In this document: in pieces, positions 25,321-37,212 of the stretch
Numbering within the stretch: the stretch's first letter is position 1
Layout: each line of letters opens with the position of its first letter
Assembly (NCBI GenBank): GCA_015680685.1
Contig: MNCI01011925.1
Coordinates: forward strand, 915,017 to 979,016
Length of the DNA stretch: 64,000 nt
Origin: Gnetum montanum
Taxonomy: Eukaryota; Streptophyta; Gnetopsida; Gnetales; Gnetaceae
Reading direction: 5' to 3'
Program-made: the position numbers and the translations under genes
Notes under the pieces: model-generated
The model's database searches: none
Told to the model about the DNA's origin: nothing
Seen by the model: the letters and a program-made list of their open reading frames with translations, nothing else

Positions 25321-26302
25321 TGTTGAACCCCAAAATTTAGTTCAGTTTTTAATAAATATTTTGTTAGTGTTAAATTAATATTTATTTTATTTTAGTTTAC
25401 TAGTAAGTATTAGTATTAGTATTAGTTATTAGTTTATTTTAATTAATATGATATTTTTATTATATATTAATGTAATTCTAAAAATATAGCGCATATATAT
25501 ATATATACTATATCTATATATTAAAATGAGGGTAGCTATTAACACCAAAATCTCAGCGGTGATGCCTTGGCTGACAATAGATCTACAAGACCACAAAGCA
25601 AAACAATCATTTTAATATGCAATGCATCATTGACTTGTGGCAATTTGCCACCAAAGAATTTCAAGATATTACAACAATGGATAAGAGGATAATCTAGAGA
25701 AGTCTCTACATCAACATGCATCTCCAATGTGCTTTTTCCATTCCCTCAAGACGTTTATGGATGATTGCTAAAATGGAATATTTGAACCAAGTGAAGAATA
25801 AATCCTGAATGTCGCCCTGTATGATGGTACGATACAATACATTTTTTTGCAGCAGTAAAAGGCAACATCATCTTGAATTTCTCCAAGACAAAATCAACAT
25901 TTTTGTATTGCTATCATCCTTTCAAGTTCTGGATATTCACCTCCATCATCATATTCACTACATAAAATCCTCTGCATTCATTTGCATCGCAACACCAAAA
26001 CACATAAATGCAAACCCATATGTTTGTTCTGCAAGGCTGGCTTGACACGTAGATCCAAAGGATGGTCCCGGTATAGGGCACTGGTATTTTGTGTGACAAC
26101 TCTAACCTAGAAGAGAGACACATCATGAAAAATGTTGCAGCACTACTCAAGGAGATCCTCTATAACTCATATGGTAATGCAAGTAAACCTACAATTTCTG
26201 CAATCCATTATCATCATCATCATGCAAATGCAAGCCAAATCTCTGATCCCCCAAGCAAGATCTTTATAGACAAGAGAGGAGATTTGCACGACTACAGATG
26301 TA

Positions 26303-26307
26303 CATCT
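26303..26307. repeat. left target-site duplication of the copia element (catct)
   Basis: catct lies directly before the LTR and again at 33198-33202 after it. Both lie within K's LTR sequence (compare GATGTACATCTATC near 16828 in the uninterrupted copy), which gives the pre-insertion site. Confidence 0.9.
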
Positions 26308-26817
26308 TGTAATAAATCTTACGTGCATCAAAAACCGGATTGCACAAGCGGAAGCATGTAAAAACAGATCTCTTAATCTACAAATGTGCATGAAACAAAA
26401 ATGCACAAATCAATTTTGAAAAATAGATCGAACTAACCTCTAGCCATTGATGCCATTGATGCCTGAATGTTCCGGATCTTCTTTCACATGGGCGCCCTGC
26501 GGTGATGGTGTATGTAGACTGTAAGCGACTGTGAAAGGGACCTGAACTGCTACACTGCAATTGATTCCCCGTGCCATGTTCTCCCATCAAGAACCCAAAA
26601 GGCCTCGGAATCAGTTACCATTTATTAGAAAAATATGAGACCATTACAAGATAACAATGAAAAAATTTCAATGGATGGATTGCAACAAGTTGTCACCATA
26701 TGTTGCAATCGATGACAATCGTTTCCACACGTTGCTTGCCAAGGATAGCAACGTAAGCTGTCAATGGATAGCAACGAAAACTGTCATATTGATGTCCAAA
26801 GCTATCACATTGTTACA
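26308..26817 (-). mobile_element. 3' LTR of the copia element (510 bp)
   Basis: In plus reading it runs TGTAATAAATCTTACGTGC to CATCATTGTTACA-type ends (CACATTGTTACA), matching 32688-33197 base for base except about 18 substitutions. Because the element is minus, this left copy is the 3' LTR. Confidence 0.95.
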
Positions 26818-26830
26818 ATCTCCCACTTGG
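26818..26830 (-). other. polypurine tract of the copia element
   Basis: The minus strand reads CCAAGTGGGAGAT immediately before the 3' LTR, the usual plant copia plus-strand primer (AAGTGGGAGA type). Confidence 0.85.
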
Positions 26831-27103
26831 TCTCCATATTTATTCTAATATCCAACTTTAAGAAACAAATACATGAATCATGGCGATAGTTCCTCTTAAT
26901 GCGAGTAGTATCTTCCATGTATTACAATGTATTATTTCTCAAAGTTAATTCCTTTATATGGTAACTTTAACTGTATGAATAAACCCAATGTTTATTCGCA
27001 GTCCGACCTTATGTGTGTGTTCTCTAATGACTTTATGCGCAACTGTATGAGAAAACGCACAACTGAATAGAGTTTCATTAACACTGTAATGTTGTACAAC
27101 ATA
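26831..27103 (-). other. 3' untranslated stretch of the copia element
   Basis: Non-coding sequence between the end of RNase H and the polypurine tract, with no motif I can name. Confidence 0.6.
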
Positions 27104-30100
27104 TTACATCACGGAACTAAGTCCCATCCGAGTGACATGATCCTTGAATGACCGTGGTGGCATTCCTTTGGTCAAAGGATCAGCTAGCATTAATTCAGTG
27201 CTGATATGATCTATGACCACTTTATTTTCTTTAATGCGATCCCTTATGGCTAAGTACTTTATGTCGACGTGTTTATTTCGACTGCCACTCTTATTATTCT
27301 TAGCCATAAAGACAGCAGCTGAATTGTCACAAAATATCTGTAATGGCCTAGATATTGAATCCAGAATTCTAAGCCCTGATATGAAACTCTTTAACCATAC
27401 ACCATGTGAAGTAGCCTCAAAACAAGAAACGAACTCTGCCTCCATTGTGGAAGTAGCAACCAAGGTTTGCTTTCCACTCCTCCAGGAGATGGCTCCTCCA
27501 GCTAGCATAAAAACATAACCTGATGTTGATTTCCTGGAATCAACGCAGCCAGCAAAGTCTGAATCGGAGTAGCCAATCACCTCCAAATGGTCAGTTCGTC
27601 GATACATAAGCATGTAATCCTTTGTACCTTGAAGGTACCTCATGACTTTCTTTGCAGCCTTCCAGTGGTCGATACCTGGATTACTCTGATATCGGCCCAA
27701 CATCCCCACAGCAAATGCAATGTCAGGTCGTGTGCAGACCTGAGCATACATAAGGCTTCCAACAGCTGAAGCATATGGAATGTTGTTCATGTGACTGTTC
27801 TCTAAATCATTCATAGGGCACTGGTTCAAATTGAACATGTCACCCTTTACAATGGGTGCAATACTTGGTGAACAATCTTTCATCCGAAACCTCTCTAGAA
27901 TTTTATTAATATAGGTTTCCTGTGATAGACCTAGAATATATCTAAATCTATCCCTATGGATCTTAATGCCAAGGACATAAGATGCCTCACCCATATCCTG
28001 CATGTCAAAATTCTTAGAGAGAAATTATTTCACCGCATATAAAAATCCATGATCATTGGTTGCAAGAAGGATATCATCCACATAGAGGACAAGAAAATAG
28101 ATTATACTCCCACTGACCTTCTGGTATATGCATTGATCCATGATGTTTTCTTCAAAGCCAAATGAAGTGATGACATCATGGAATTTCAAATACCACTGAC
28201 GGGAGGCCTGTTTCAAGCCATATATAGACTTCTTAAGCTTGCATACCAATTGCTCACCATCATTAGAGGAGAATCCTTCAGGTTGTTTCATATAAACCTC
28301 TTCCTCTAGATCACCATTAAGGAATGTTGTTTTCACATCCATTTGATGTAGTTCAAAATCAAAGTGAGCTACCAATGCCATGATCACACGAAGGGAGTCC
28401 TTCTTAGATACAGGAGAAAAGGTCTCCATGTAATCTATTCCCTCCTGCTGAGTGAACCCTTTGGCAACAAGTCTAGCCTTATATCTTTCAATGTTGCCCA
28501 AGGAGTCTCTTTTAGTCTTGAAGACCCATTTGGATCCTATGGCTTTAACACCATTGGGCAACTTGACAAGATCCCAGACTCCATTAGTGGACATAGAGTT
28601 CATCTCATCTTTCATGGCATCATACCATAAGTCGGATTCCTTACAACTCATGGCTTGTGAAAACGTGTCAGGATCATTTTCGGCTCCTATGTTGTAGTCA
28701 GATTCCTGTAGATACACTATATAGTCACTAGGAATCGCTGATCGCTTTATTCTAGTAGATCGTCTTAATGTTGGTTCATCAGGCTCCTGAGGGGCAAGAT
28801 GATCAACGGGCTGTTCAACAGGAACTGGTATCTGTTGTTCAGCTGGATCTACTATGTCTTGACCAGTAGTTTGTGGAACTTCAACGACTGGTGGATGTAC
28901 ATCACATATTTGTACTGTAGGCGTGTTGTGTACAACAATCAATCGAGTACTTGAAGTAGAGGGTTGAGCATCCGCATGATCAGTCACTGGAATTTTGTTC
29001 TAGGAATGATGACTCCCACTAATCAAGTCATTCTCAAGAAATTTAGCATTCCTTGATTCCACAAACCTAGTAGTATGTTATGGACAATAAAATCTGTATC
29101 CCTTAGACCGTTTGGAATATCCAACGAAATACCCACTTATGGTCCTAGGGTCTAGCTTCTTCTCTTGTGGATTATAGACTCTTACCTCAGACGGGCATCC
29201 CCAAATGCGTATATGTCGCAAACTCGGTTTCCAACCTTTCCACAATTCAAATGGTGTCTTAGAGACAGCCTTGGTTGGAACTCGGTTTAATATATACACT
29301 GCCGTCTTAAGGGCTTCATTCCACAAAGACTTAGGAAGCTTGGAGCTGCTAAGCATACTCCGCACCATGTCCAATAATGTTCGGTTTCTTCTTTCTGCCA
29401 CACCATTTTGGTCCGGAGAACCAGGCATAGTGTATTGGGCAACAATCCCATGCTCTTGAAGAAACTTAGCAAAGGGACCAGGTGCTTGTCCATCATCAGT
29501 GTATCTACCATAGTATTCACCACCTCTATCAGACCTCACTATCTTTATTTGCTTACCGCATTGTTTCTCTACTTCAGCCTTAAATACCTTAAAGGCATCT
29601 AAAGCTTCATTTTTGTGATGAAGCAAGTAGAGATACATGTATCGTGAGTAGTCATCAATAAAGGTAATGAAATACCGTTGATCATATGCATCCATATCTG
29701 GACTACAAATATCCGTATGTATGATTTCTAATATGGCAGAACTCCTCTTGGCACCTTTCTTTGACACATTGGTCTGCTTTCCCTTTATGCAGTTTACACA
29801 AGTGTCAAAGTCAGTAAAATCAAGAGTACTAAGTACTCCATCAGTTACCAAGCGCTTGATTCTCTCAATGGAGATATGGCCTAATCTACGATGCCATAAC
29901 ATAGAGGATTCCTCATTCATAACACATCGCTTAATGCCAGCATGAACATGCATAGAAGTGTAAGAAGTGTCGTTTTGTAAATTAAGTTGAAAAAGACCAT
30001 CTGTTAATGTACCATTTCCAACTATTTCAGATCTATAAGATACACTGAACATAGTATCTGAAAAGTTAAAGGAAAATCCCAATGATACAAGCCTTGATAC

Positions 30101-31165
30101 AGAAATTAAATTCCTTGAAAAACAAGGAATGTAAAATGTCCTTTCCAAATCCAAAACAAAACCACTACTTAAAACTAATTTGCATGTGCCAATCGCTTTC
30201 ACATGTGAGCGCATCTTGTTGCCCGAATAGATGCATGACTCACTTCCTACTGGCTTCCTTAGGTTTGCTAATCCCTGCAAGGAATTAGTAACATGGATTG
30301 TAGAACCGGAGTCAATCCACCATGTGTTATGACTAACATCAACCATATTAGATTCAAAACAAACAAATGAGGATTGAGTACCTTTCTTTTCAAGCCATCT
30401 CTGATGTTTAAGGCAATCTTTCTTTATGTGCCCTTTCTTTTTACAGAAAAAGCATCTAGATTCCTTCTTGATATCAGCTTGTGGAGGGATTTTTCCCTTC
30501 CCTTTAGTGTTGACTTGTTTTGTATTCTTTCCTTGCATGGCCAGATGCACACTTTCCTTTGCTTCCATGGCAAGTCTACCCTCTTCTTGCACACACATGG
30601 TCATCAATTCATTAATTGACCATTTGTCCTTATGTGTGTTGTAAGAAATCTTAAAGGGTCCATACTGTGGTGGGAGCATGTTTAGGATGTAGTGCACAAG
30701 GAAAGATTCAGACATCTCAACCTCAAGTGTTTTTAGTTGAGCCGCTATGTCCCTCATGTGCATGATGTGCTCACGCACACCACCAATTCTAGTGAGCTTC
30801 ATGGATGAGAACTTCATTATCAAGGTGCTGGCCAACGCTTTGTCTGATGTTTCAAATTGTTCATCAATAGCTTTTAACAAAGCGCGCACATTGTTATACT
30901 GTTCCAATGATCCACGTATACCAGCCGAGATCTTGGTTTTTATGAACATTACGCAGAGACGATTAGATCGCTCCCATTTATCATAAAGACCAATATCATC
31001 TGGATGGCTGGTTGCATTAACCGCAGGTGGTTCATCCTTACGGATAGCATAATCAATGTCCATCCATCCTAAATGAAGGAGAATTCTCTCCTTCCACACC
31101 TTGTAATTATCACCCATCAATTCAGGAATGTCACATTTAAAGTCAGAGTAATTTACAGGTTGCAT
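27104..31165 (-). pseudogene. Gag-Pol polyprotein of the copia element, one frame with three stops
   Basis: Starting at ATG 31165 the frame stays uninterrupted in phase to 27104 (1,354 codons). It is broken only by TAA at 29077-29075, TAG at 29002-29000, and TAA near 28027-28025. Residues from the ATG: gag 1-235; zinc knuckle C238-C251 (CFFCKKKGHIKKDC); protease D285-S-G; integrase HRRLGH 425, CVNC 456-459, and catalytic D485, D546, E591. After the stops come RT (GSKWVFKTKRD; catalytic YVDD at 28084-28073) and RNase H (GYSDSDFAGC, STMEAEF, HVDIKYLAIRD). All catalytic residues I checked are intact. At least two of the stops could be single C to T changes of a Gln codon. Inactive as it stands, unless stops are read through. 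Confidence 0.92.
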
Positions 31166-32669
31166 AGCTGCAAAATAAACATGCTTATGTCACTAAATTT
31201 TAGGCTATAAACTGTAGGACATGTGTACCAATGTAAACATGCAAAAATATGAATCACATGACATAAAATTGCCTGTGGGCTAAATTTTAATTCAAACAGA
31301 CTCATATATCCTTATGATGAAGCTATTAAACTATATTCCTTTTCTTAATCCCTGTGGGCAAATTAAGAAAAATAATTCAATACTTCACCCTGATTAATCA
31401 CTGTAAATATAATGGAAATTCATGTGGGACAAAATCTATCATATGACAGATGATTAATCACAATACTATATATGTGATGAAATACCTTAGGGCACATTTA
31501 CCAATGTAAAACATGCAAGATATGAATCAAATGACATAAAATTGCCTGTGGGCTAAATTTTAATTCAAATAGATCCATATATCCTTATGAGGAAACTATT
31601 GAATTATATGCCTTTTCTTAATCCCTGTGGGCAAATTAAGAAAAATAATTCAACATTTCATCCTGATTGACCACATTAAATATAATAGAAATTCCTGTGG
31701 GATAAAGTCTATTATATTACATGTGATTAATCACAATTACTTATGTGATCCAAAACTCTTAATTTATAATTTTGTATAATCAAAGATGCTGTGGCCACTC
31801 TATGACTATACAAATTATAAGGATCACTAGTAAATGATGCAAAAATTTTCTTTCTTGTTATACATACGATTACATTATGCATCAAAATCAATATTGACAA
31901 AATGCAATTAAATTCTAAGCAAGCATGAAAAAACCTACAATCATTTCTTGCTTGAAAAACACCAAAACATGAGTCCATAATTGCCATTTTTCAAAACAAC
32001 AATGGAATATATATCTATATATATATTTTCTTCCACATGAATCATTTAAATCAATGCATCCTTATTTCGAAAAATGGCAATATTAAAAACTGTCATTCCA
32101 AATGCCAAAATTACTCACCTATGTGAGCAAATTAAATATTTCAAAGGCCATCAGTTTAAATTCAAATGTCCAAAATTGTAGTAAAATTCCTTTTTCATGT
32201 CAAAGGATATTTCAAAATACCAGGGCATCACTTATCGGTATGTTCAAAATTATGGCAAGCAAAATCCTAGCAGAAATACAAAGGTTCTGTTAAATTTTGA
32301 CAGTCGCTTATAGAAATAGCAACAGCAATATTCAATCCTTTACTCTTCCTACAGCACCCATTGCCTCAATCGGATAGACTACCCGAGATAGCACCATTCT
32401 CTTAGGGTAGCAGATCCATGGCCAGAAGAAAACATAAGGCCAGCATGAAAAATCAAGGATCCAAACGCTGAAGCACTCATTCTAATTGGGCTAAAGGGGC
32501 ACCATAAATCGAGGTTCCAGATCTCACTAGATCTATTAACATCATAAAAATATGTAGACAAAAATTGTAGAACCCCGAAATGCATAGACAAAAATCGCAG
32601 AAATTTGCAGACAGAAACAATGTAGCAAAACCCAGAAAACCAAAACTAAGCATCAAGGTAGAGATCCAA
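31166..32669 (-). other. untranslated leader of the copia element with internal repeats
   Basis: About 1.5 kb separates the primer site from the gag ATG. It contains no credible ORF. It includes a tandem duplication (31226-31750) and several spaced copies of a TTTAGCCCACAGG / TTTGCCCACAGG / TTTGTCCCACATG motif (minus-strand reading). Confidence 0.75.
31226..31750. repeat. tandem duplication in the copia leader, period 273 bp
   Basis: Copies begin TACCAATGTAAA at 31226 and 31499. Each contains CCTGTGGGCTAAATTTTAAT, CCCTGTGGGCAAATTAAG and a third ATGTGGGA/CTGTGGGA site, in the same order and spacing. Confidence 0.85.
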
Positions 32670-32685
32670 CCTCGCTCTGATACCA
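32670..32685 (-). other. primer-binding site of the copia element (initiator Met-tRNA)
   Basis: The minus strand reads TGGTATCAGAGCGAGG two bases inside the 5' LTR. This is the standard plant copia primer site TGGTATCAGAGC(C)AGG. Confidence 0.92.
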
Positions 32686-32687
32686 AA

Positions 32688-33197
32688 TGTAATAAATCTT
32701 ACGTGCATCAAAAACCGGATTGCATAAGCGGAAGCATGTAAAAACAGATCTCTTAATCTACAAATGTGCATGAAACAAAAATGCACAAATCAATTTTGAA
32801 AAATAGATCGAACTGACCTCCAGCCATTGATGCCATTGATGCCTGAATGTTCCGGATCTTCTTTCACACGGGCGCTCTGCGATGATGGTGTATGCAGACT
32901 GTAAGCGACTGTGAAAGGGACCTGAACTGCTACACTGCAATTGATTCCCCGTGCCATGTTCTCCCATCAAGAACCCAAAAGGCCTCGGAATCAATTACCA
33001 TTTATTATAAAAATATGAGACCATTACAAGATAACAATGAATAGATTTCGACGGATGGATTGCAACGAGTTTTCACCATATGTTGCAATCGATGACAATC
33101 GTTTCCACACGTTGCTTGCCAAGGATAGCAACGTAAGCTGTCAATGGATAGCAACGAAAACTATCATGTTGTTGTCCAAAGCTATCACATTGTTACA
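32688..33197 (-). mobile_element. 5' LTR of the copia element (510 bp)
   Basis: Partner of 26308-26817 with the same length and the same ends. Because the element is minus, this right copy is the 5' LTR. Most differences from the partner are transitions. Confidence 0.95.
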
Positions 33198-33202
33198 CAT
33201 CT
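33198..33202. repeat. right target-site duplication of the copia element (catct)
   Basis: Matches 26303-26307. Confidence 0.9.
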
Positions 33203-33580
33203 ATCCTGCAAGAAGAGATGACTACATATGTACATCTATCCTGCAAGAAGAGAAAAATCAAATGTGAGAAGGCTTGTCATTGAGAATGTCCACGTGGATG
33301 GGCACAGGGTGGCAAGGACGTGAATGTGATGAATAGCGATCTTTAATTAGCAATGTGGATTTTCTCCAACAGCACATTTGTAGCAACTTTCTAATCAATA
33401 ACACCAACATCACCAACATAGATGGTGAACGCCTGGAGTGGAGCATCACATACGCCTCCTCTTCTTTCCTGTATTAATTTAAAACATTTAAAAAGTCAAA
33501 CTTAGCAATGGTATCAATTATAGTGGATCGGAATTGGGTTTTGCAATATCCATAGATTATTAAAATAATTATTTTTAACT

Positions 33581-33674
33581 TTGTTGTAGTATAAATATGA
33601 CTTCAACTTTGTATTGAGGTGTGTACCTTGTTGTAGTATAAATATGACTTCAACTTTGTATTGAGGTGTGTGTC
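33581..33674 (+). repeat. 47-bp tandem duplication over the putative core promoter of K's right LTR
   Basis: TTGTTGTAGTATAAATATGA... begins at 33581 and again at 33628. Each unit contains a TATAAATATGACTTCAAC stretch. The left LTR has one copy (near 17140-17190), so the duplication happened in this copy only. Confidence 0.8.
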
Positions 33675-34206
33675 CATTGTGCATCATTTGTGCACCCATC
33701 CGATACCGATTGTGCATACACATTGAAAAAAATATTTATTTAGCAAATGGGAGAGGAGTTGATACCAATGAATTCCACATCAAATTGGAATTAATTGTTC
33801 TATGGTTATTGTTGAAGATTTGTTGAACTTTATGGCAATTCTTGGAGTCCATTGTCTAACAATCAAAATTATTACATTATGAAACCAACAAGGTAGAATT
33901 GTAATTTAGGCAAGTCTCCCTTGTGATCTTCCATTATTATTTGTAATTTCGATTTGATTTAATTCTTAATTTTCATTCTTGAACTTAATGTTAAAAGTTA
34001 GGGTGAAAATTTATAATTATAAGTATGGAATTTAATTGGATTCAATTCTAATTATTTATTGTCTTGATGATTTCTTTGACTTTTTTAACCATTCCTTCAC
34101 AGATATGACTTGTGGGTTAGTCATAGACGAGGTGACAATCTCTACAATGAAATAAAGAAAAATAAATTTTAAAGGTATCCAACACCAAATTTTTCCTGGC
34201 TTGTTA

Positions 34207-34211
34207 ATGTC
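34207..34211. repeat. right target-site duplication of element K (atgtc)
   Basis: Matches 15748-15752. Confidence 0.85.
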
Positions 34212-34497
34212 CCTTCATTATGAGTCTTACTTTAATAATTACAATACTTAGCTATAAAATGACACCATTGTTGTTACAAAATAACATCATTTTGGAATGG
34301 AAACATGACAAACTACTTTTCTTAATTTTCATTCATGCTCGAATGATTATGCATTTAGGGTCTTTCTTCATGTTGTAATACTTTTTCTCCATGCTTTCAT
34401 GCCTGAATTTCTTTTTTAATGGGGATTTAGATTTAAGGTTTTCTAGTTTATTCTACAAATAAAAATATAGGTGAGAAGAATATCTAAGGAAAATAAA
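34212..34497. other. unassigned flank between K and solo LTR G
   Basis: AT-rich; no coding or repeat signature recognised. Confidence 0.4.
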
Positions 34498-35377
34498 TGA
34501 TGAGTGGTAGGAAATTCTAACACTCAACCATACAAGTCATAAGTATACATGCGTGATCAAATTATAATCTGTGGATGGATAATGTAAGTCTACTAGTGAG
34601 TTAATGATCAGTTTACAATCGTTGTTTTCTCACTTGGAGTTAGCGAAGTACAAAATGTATGGTTTAACTCTTAGTGAGACATATGATCAGTTGATGTTGT
34701 TTCAACTCTAAGTGAGCGAATGATAAACATAGTCAAAATGATTATAAGTTCTAACAACTAGGAACAATCAAAATATAAAGCTATTCTAGCCTACTAATGA
34801 TAAATATTTACTCCTAGCTTATCATACAAGTCTTGAGCTAATGTAATTATTACAGCGATTACCAAGTAACTTTACTACTAAGCGAATCAAGCAAAGTCAT
34901 TATTGGGTTATTAAATAACTATACTTTATGCTTGAAACTAGTTGTACTTGTTTCTCTTATATTAATAAACATGATAATAGTAAATGACTCCAAAAATGTA
35001 AATGACAAAGTAAAAGTAAATGACATTGAAAAGAAAATCTATTCTATGTGTAATGCTGCAATGATGAAAAACAATCTTGATCTTTATTGTCATTCATGAA
35101 TTATGTTGAAAAATAATCCACTTAGATAAAGATGTTGTACAATTGTAATTCATCACACTGTAAGTATTCACAAAGAATTCTAAGTTCATGAAAATAAATT
35201 GTAAGAATTTCATTAAGGGTTAGCAAAGACATATCCTTTAATACAATAGTGGGTTTTTATTTATAGGCATGACCATGGCTTACTACATCATATCTATCAC
35301 ATCGTATATTGAGCTACGGGATCGTATCTACGATATTGTAGCCAATAACATCAAAAGTTTTATTAATAAATATATCA
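34498..35377 (-). mobile_element. solo LTR G, Tat-like family, minus orientation
   Basis: It begins TGATGAGTGGTAGGAAATTC and carries the family blocks in reverse: CACTCAACCATACAAGTCAT, CAATCGTTGTTTTCTCACTTG and a GTAATGCTGCAATGATG stretch. Near the other end is the U3-type CGTATATTGAGCTACGGGATCGTATC. There is no primer site before 34498 and no polypurine tract after 35377, so neither neighbour is an element interior. Flanks ataaa and ataat agree at four of five bases, a decayed target duplication. The right boundary is uncertain by about 10 bp. Confidence 0.7.
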
Positions 35378-36231
35378 ATAATTTACATCAATTCTATTAG
35401 CAATAACAAGTGATGAAGTAAAGATCTACCAACTACCAATCACAAGTCCTAACTAAAGTTACACTCTGCACACCTCGTGTTTTCAACTTACATCACATGA
35501 GAATATTTACTTAATTTTAGAAGTTTAACTTAAATGAAAAAGGATTAAGAAATTTCCTAATTTTCATCTCCCTGGGAGTCAATAGATAGAGATGCAATTT
35601 GATCATAAGGAGAATATTATCAAATGATGACATTCAAAATGGTATGGATTGATATTGTTCCTAAATTTGTTTCTTTGAAATTAACTCTAGTACCTTGGTA
35701 ACTTGGAAAGAACTAGGTATTAAGTTAATGATTGATATTTTCTAATTGGTTTTTAACTACTTGATTTCTTGAATAATAGTTTGGCTTCATTCTTCAAACT
35801 TTTGATAGCATTTCTACTGCCCTTAGGACACTTACTCTAGTAGTGTAGAAAGTTACAAACTATGGATCATAATGTCTAAGGGAAGGATCTAAGCTTCATA
35901 ATACTAGAAGAATATACATTTAACTTCTTAATTATGGGTTTCTAATGTTAGTCACTTATGAATTTCATTCTTGTAAAAATTAATATAGTTATCTAATTTT
36001 TGAGGTCTTATATGGTCATTTTGACTATAGCATTATATTGGAAATTGAAAACTAATTAGAATGACTATTTATTTACCATAAATGGATTCCTAAATTGAAA
36101 GTTATGGTTATTTGAATTTTCAAGCTATTGTTTGAAACATCAAAAAATGTTAGAAATCACTATTTACATATTTCAAATAGACAATGTATGCTCAAGTTAT
36201 TACTTTCCAAAATTCTTAAAAGCTAATGTTT
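35378..36231. other. unassigned region
   Basis: AT-rich, no long ORF, no repeat I recognise. It ends in the 5-bp target duplication of A. Confidence 0.45.
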
Positions 36232-36236
36232 AATAT
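36232..36236. repeat. left target-site duplication of element A (aatat)
   Basis: aatat precedes the left LTR and recurs at 45551-45555. Confidence 0.85.
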
Positions 36237-37087
36237 TGATCAATCATGTTTTGCATGGTTGCAATGTCAAGCATCCTATATCAGGGCACAACCTTCGATG
36301 TTGAGGATCTGATATCGTCCCTTCCATGCTAGCCTATAAATACCACACTTGGGTGCATGGTTGGGATATAGGAGATAGACAGATAGATTCATAAATTTTG
36401 ATAGATTTCAAGTTTTTTTCATTTCCAATGCATGTCCACAGTGTGATGTTAAGTGATTGTACAACATCCTTATTCAAGTGTGATGTTCTTAGACATGTTA
36501 CATGTTCAATAATAAAGATCAAGATTACTTCCATCATTGTAGCATCCTCTTAGCTTTATTATTGTTAATTGCTTAAATGTTTACTATTTTCCTTAGTTAA
36601 TGTGATCATTCATTACTCTTTATTATTTCTCTCATTAAGTGAAATGAGTATGACTAATTGTGAGTGCTTAAGTGTAACTACTTGATAACCCAGCAGTGTT
36701 ATCGTTTGGTACACCTAATAACAATACGCTTGGTAGCCCTAGCGATAGTCGCATGAAGTCCAAGGCATCTCTAAAAGGTTAGGAATAGATACTTATCGCA
36801 GTTAGGTTGGTTAGACATTACATTCCATTGTTAATTAGATTAAACAATTACTTTCTTTATGATCATTAGGAGTATCTTAAGGCCGAACAACATTAATGAT
36901 CATATGTCTCACTTTGGACTAAACCATATGTGACAAAGCTACCACTAGTCCAAGTGTGAAGACAACAAACTACAATCAAGGCATAACAATTTAGATGCAC
37001 AACTAGTCCCATCCATAGAATTCGACCGAATCGCGTGTGACCACGTGATTAGTATGGTTGGGTGTAGGGGTACCTCGTTGCTCATCA
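36237..37087 (+). mobile_element. 5' LTR of element A (851 bp)
   Basis: Starts TGATCAATCATGTTTTGC, ends TACCTCGTTGCTCATCA. A TATA box TATAAATA lies at 36335-36342 after GATATCGTCCCTTCCATGC. It retains CpGs at 37023-37045 that its partner has lost. Confidence 0.9.
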
Positions 37088-37088
37088 T

Positions 37089-37106
37089 TGGCACCATTTC
37101 CAGGGA
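37089..37106 (+). other. primer-binding site of element A (tRNA-Asp type)
   Basis: TGGCACCATTTCCAGGGA follows the LTR by one base and matches the Athila/Tat primer site apart from CG-decay and two other changes. Confidence 0.8.
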
Positions 37107-37212
37107 TGGTGCTAGTTATCTAAATTAGTTATATTATACATGATCCCTATAAACACATTCATGATTTATCTTTCAAACACTATTAAATCACACACATCAT
37201 AAACCAACAATA

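Larger units (their letters stand above)
26308..33197 (-). mobile_element. Ty1/copia retrotransposon, complete, minus orientation (6,890 bp)
   Basis: The element has two 510-bp LTRs (TGTAATAAATC ... CATTGTTACA in plus reading), a tRNA-iMet primer site, a polypurine tract, and one gag-pol reading frame broken only by three stops. The target duplication is catct. The coding order protease-integrase-RT-RNase H is diagnostic of Ty1/copia. By my count the LTRs differ at about 18 of 510 positions with no gap (roughly 3.5%), so it is the youngest dated insertion in the window. It landed in the right LTR of K. Confidence 0.95.
15753..34206 (+). mobile_element. Athila-like Ty3/gypsy retrotransposon K, with nested Ty1/copia insertion
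   Basis: The element has 1.94 kb (left) and about 1.99 kb (right, nested DNA removed) LTRs, a tRNA-Asp-type primer site, gag, and pol in the order protease-RT-RNase H-integrase. It has 5-bp target duplications (atgtc). The RT carries FMDDYSVYG and a LSWEKSHLMV...VLGHVIS block, close to what I know of Athila pol. No envelope-like ORF follows integrase. Pol has many stops and several frameshifts, so K is dead. The copia element at 26308-33197 sits in its right LTR. Confidence 0.85.
25321..34206 (+). mobile_element. 3' LTR of element K, interrupted by the copia element
   Basis: It starts TGTTGAACCCCAAAATTT and matches 15753-17694 along its length up to 26307, then resumes at 33198 after the insertion. 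Differences include a segment missing near 25370 and an extra GATGACTACATATGTACATC-type duplication near 33218. A 47-bp tandem duplication at 33581-33674 is also absent from the left LTR. It ends CTGGCTTGTTA, followed by atgtc. The divergence from the left LTR is plainly higher than between the copia LTRs. Confidence 0.85.

Noticed and set aside
25539-26590. ORFs of 62-90 codons near the right K LTR and the copia LTR
   Set aside because: They cross LTR junctions, have no family motif, and are not kept between LTR partners.
28364-30986. Many plus-strand ORFs opposite the copia polyprotein
   Set aside because: Antisense shadows of the well-supported minus-strand frame.
31727-31987. 86-codon minus-strand ORF in the copia leader
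   Set aside because: No known motif, and it lies in a non-coding leader with duplicated sequence. Not supported as a gene.
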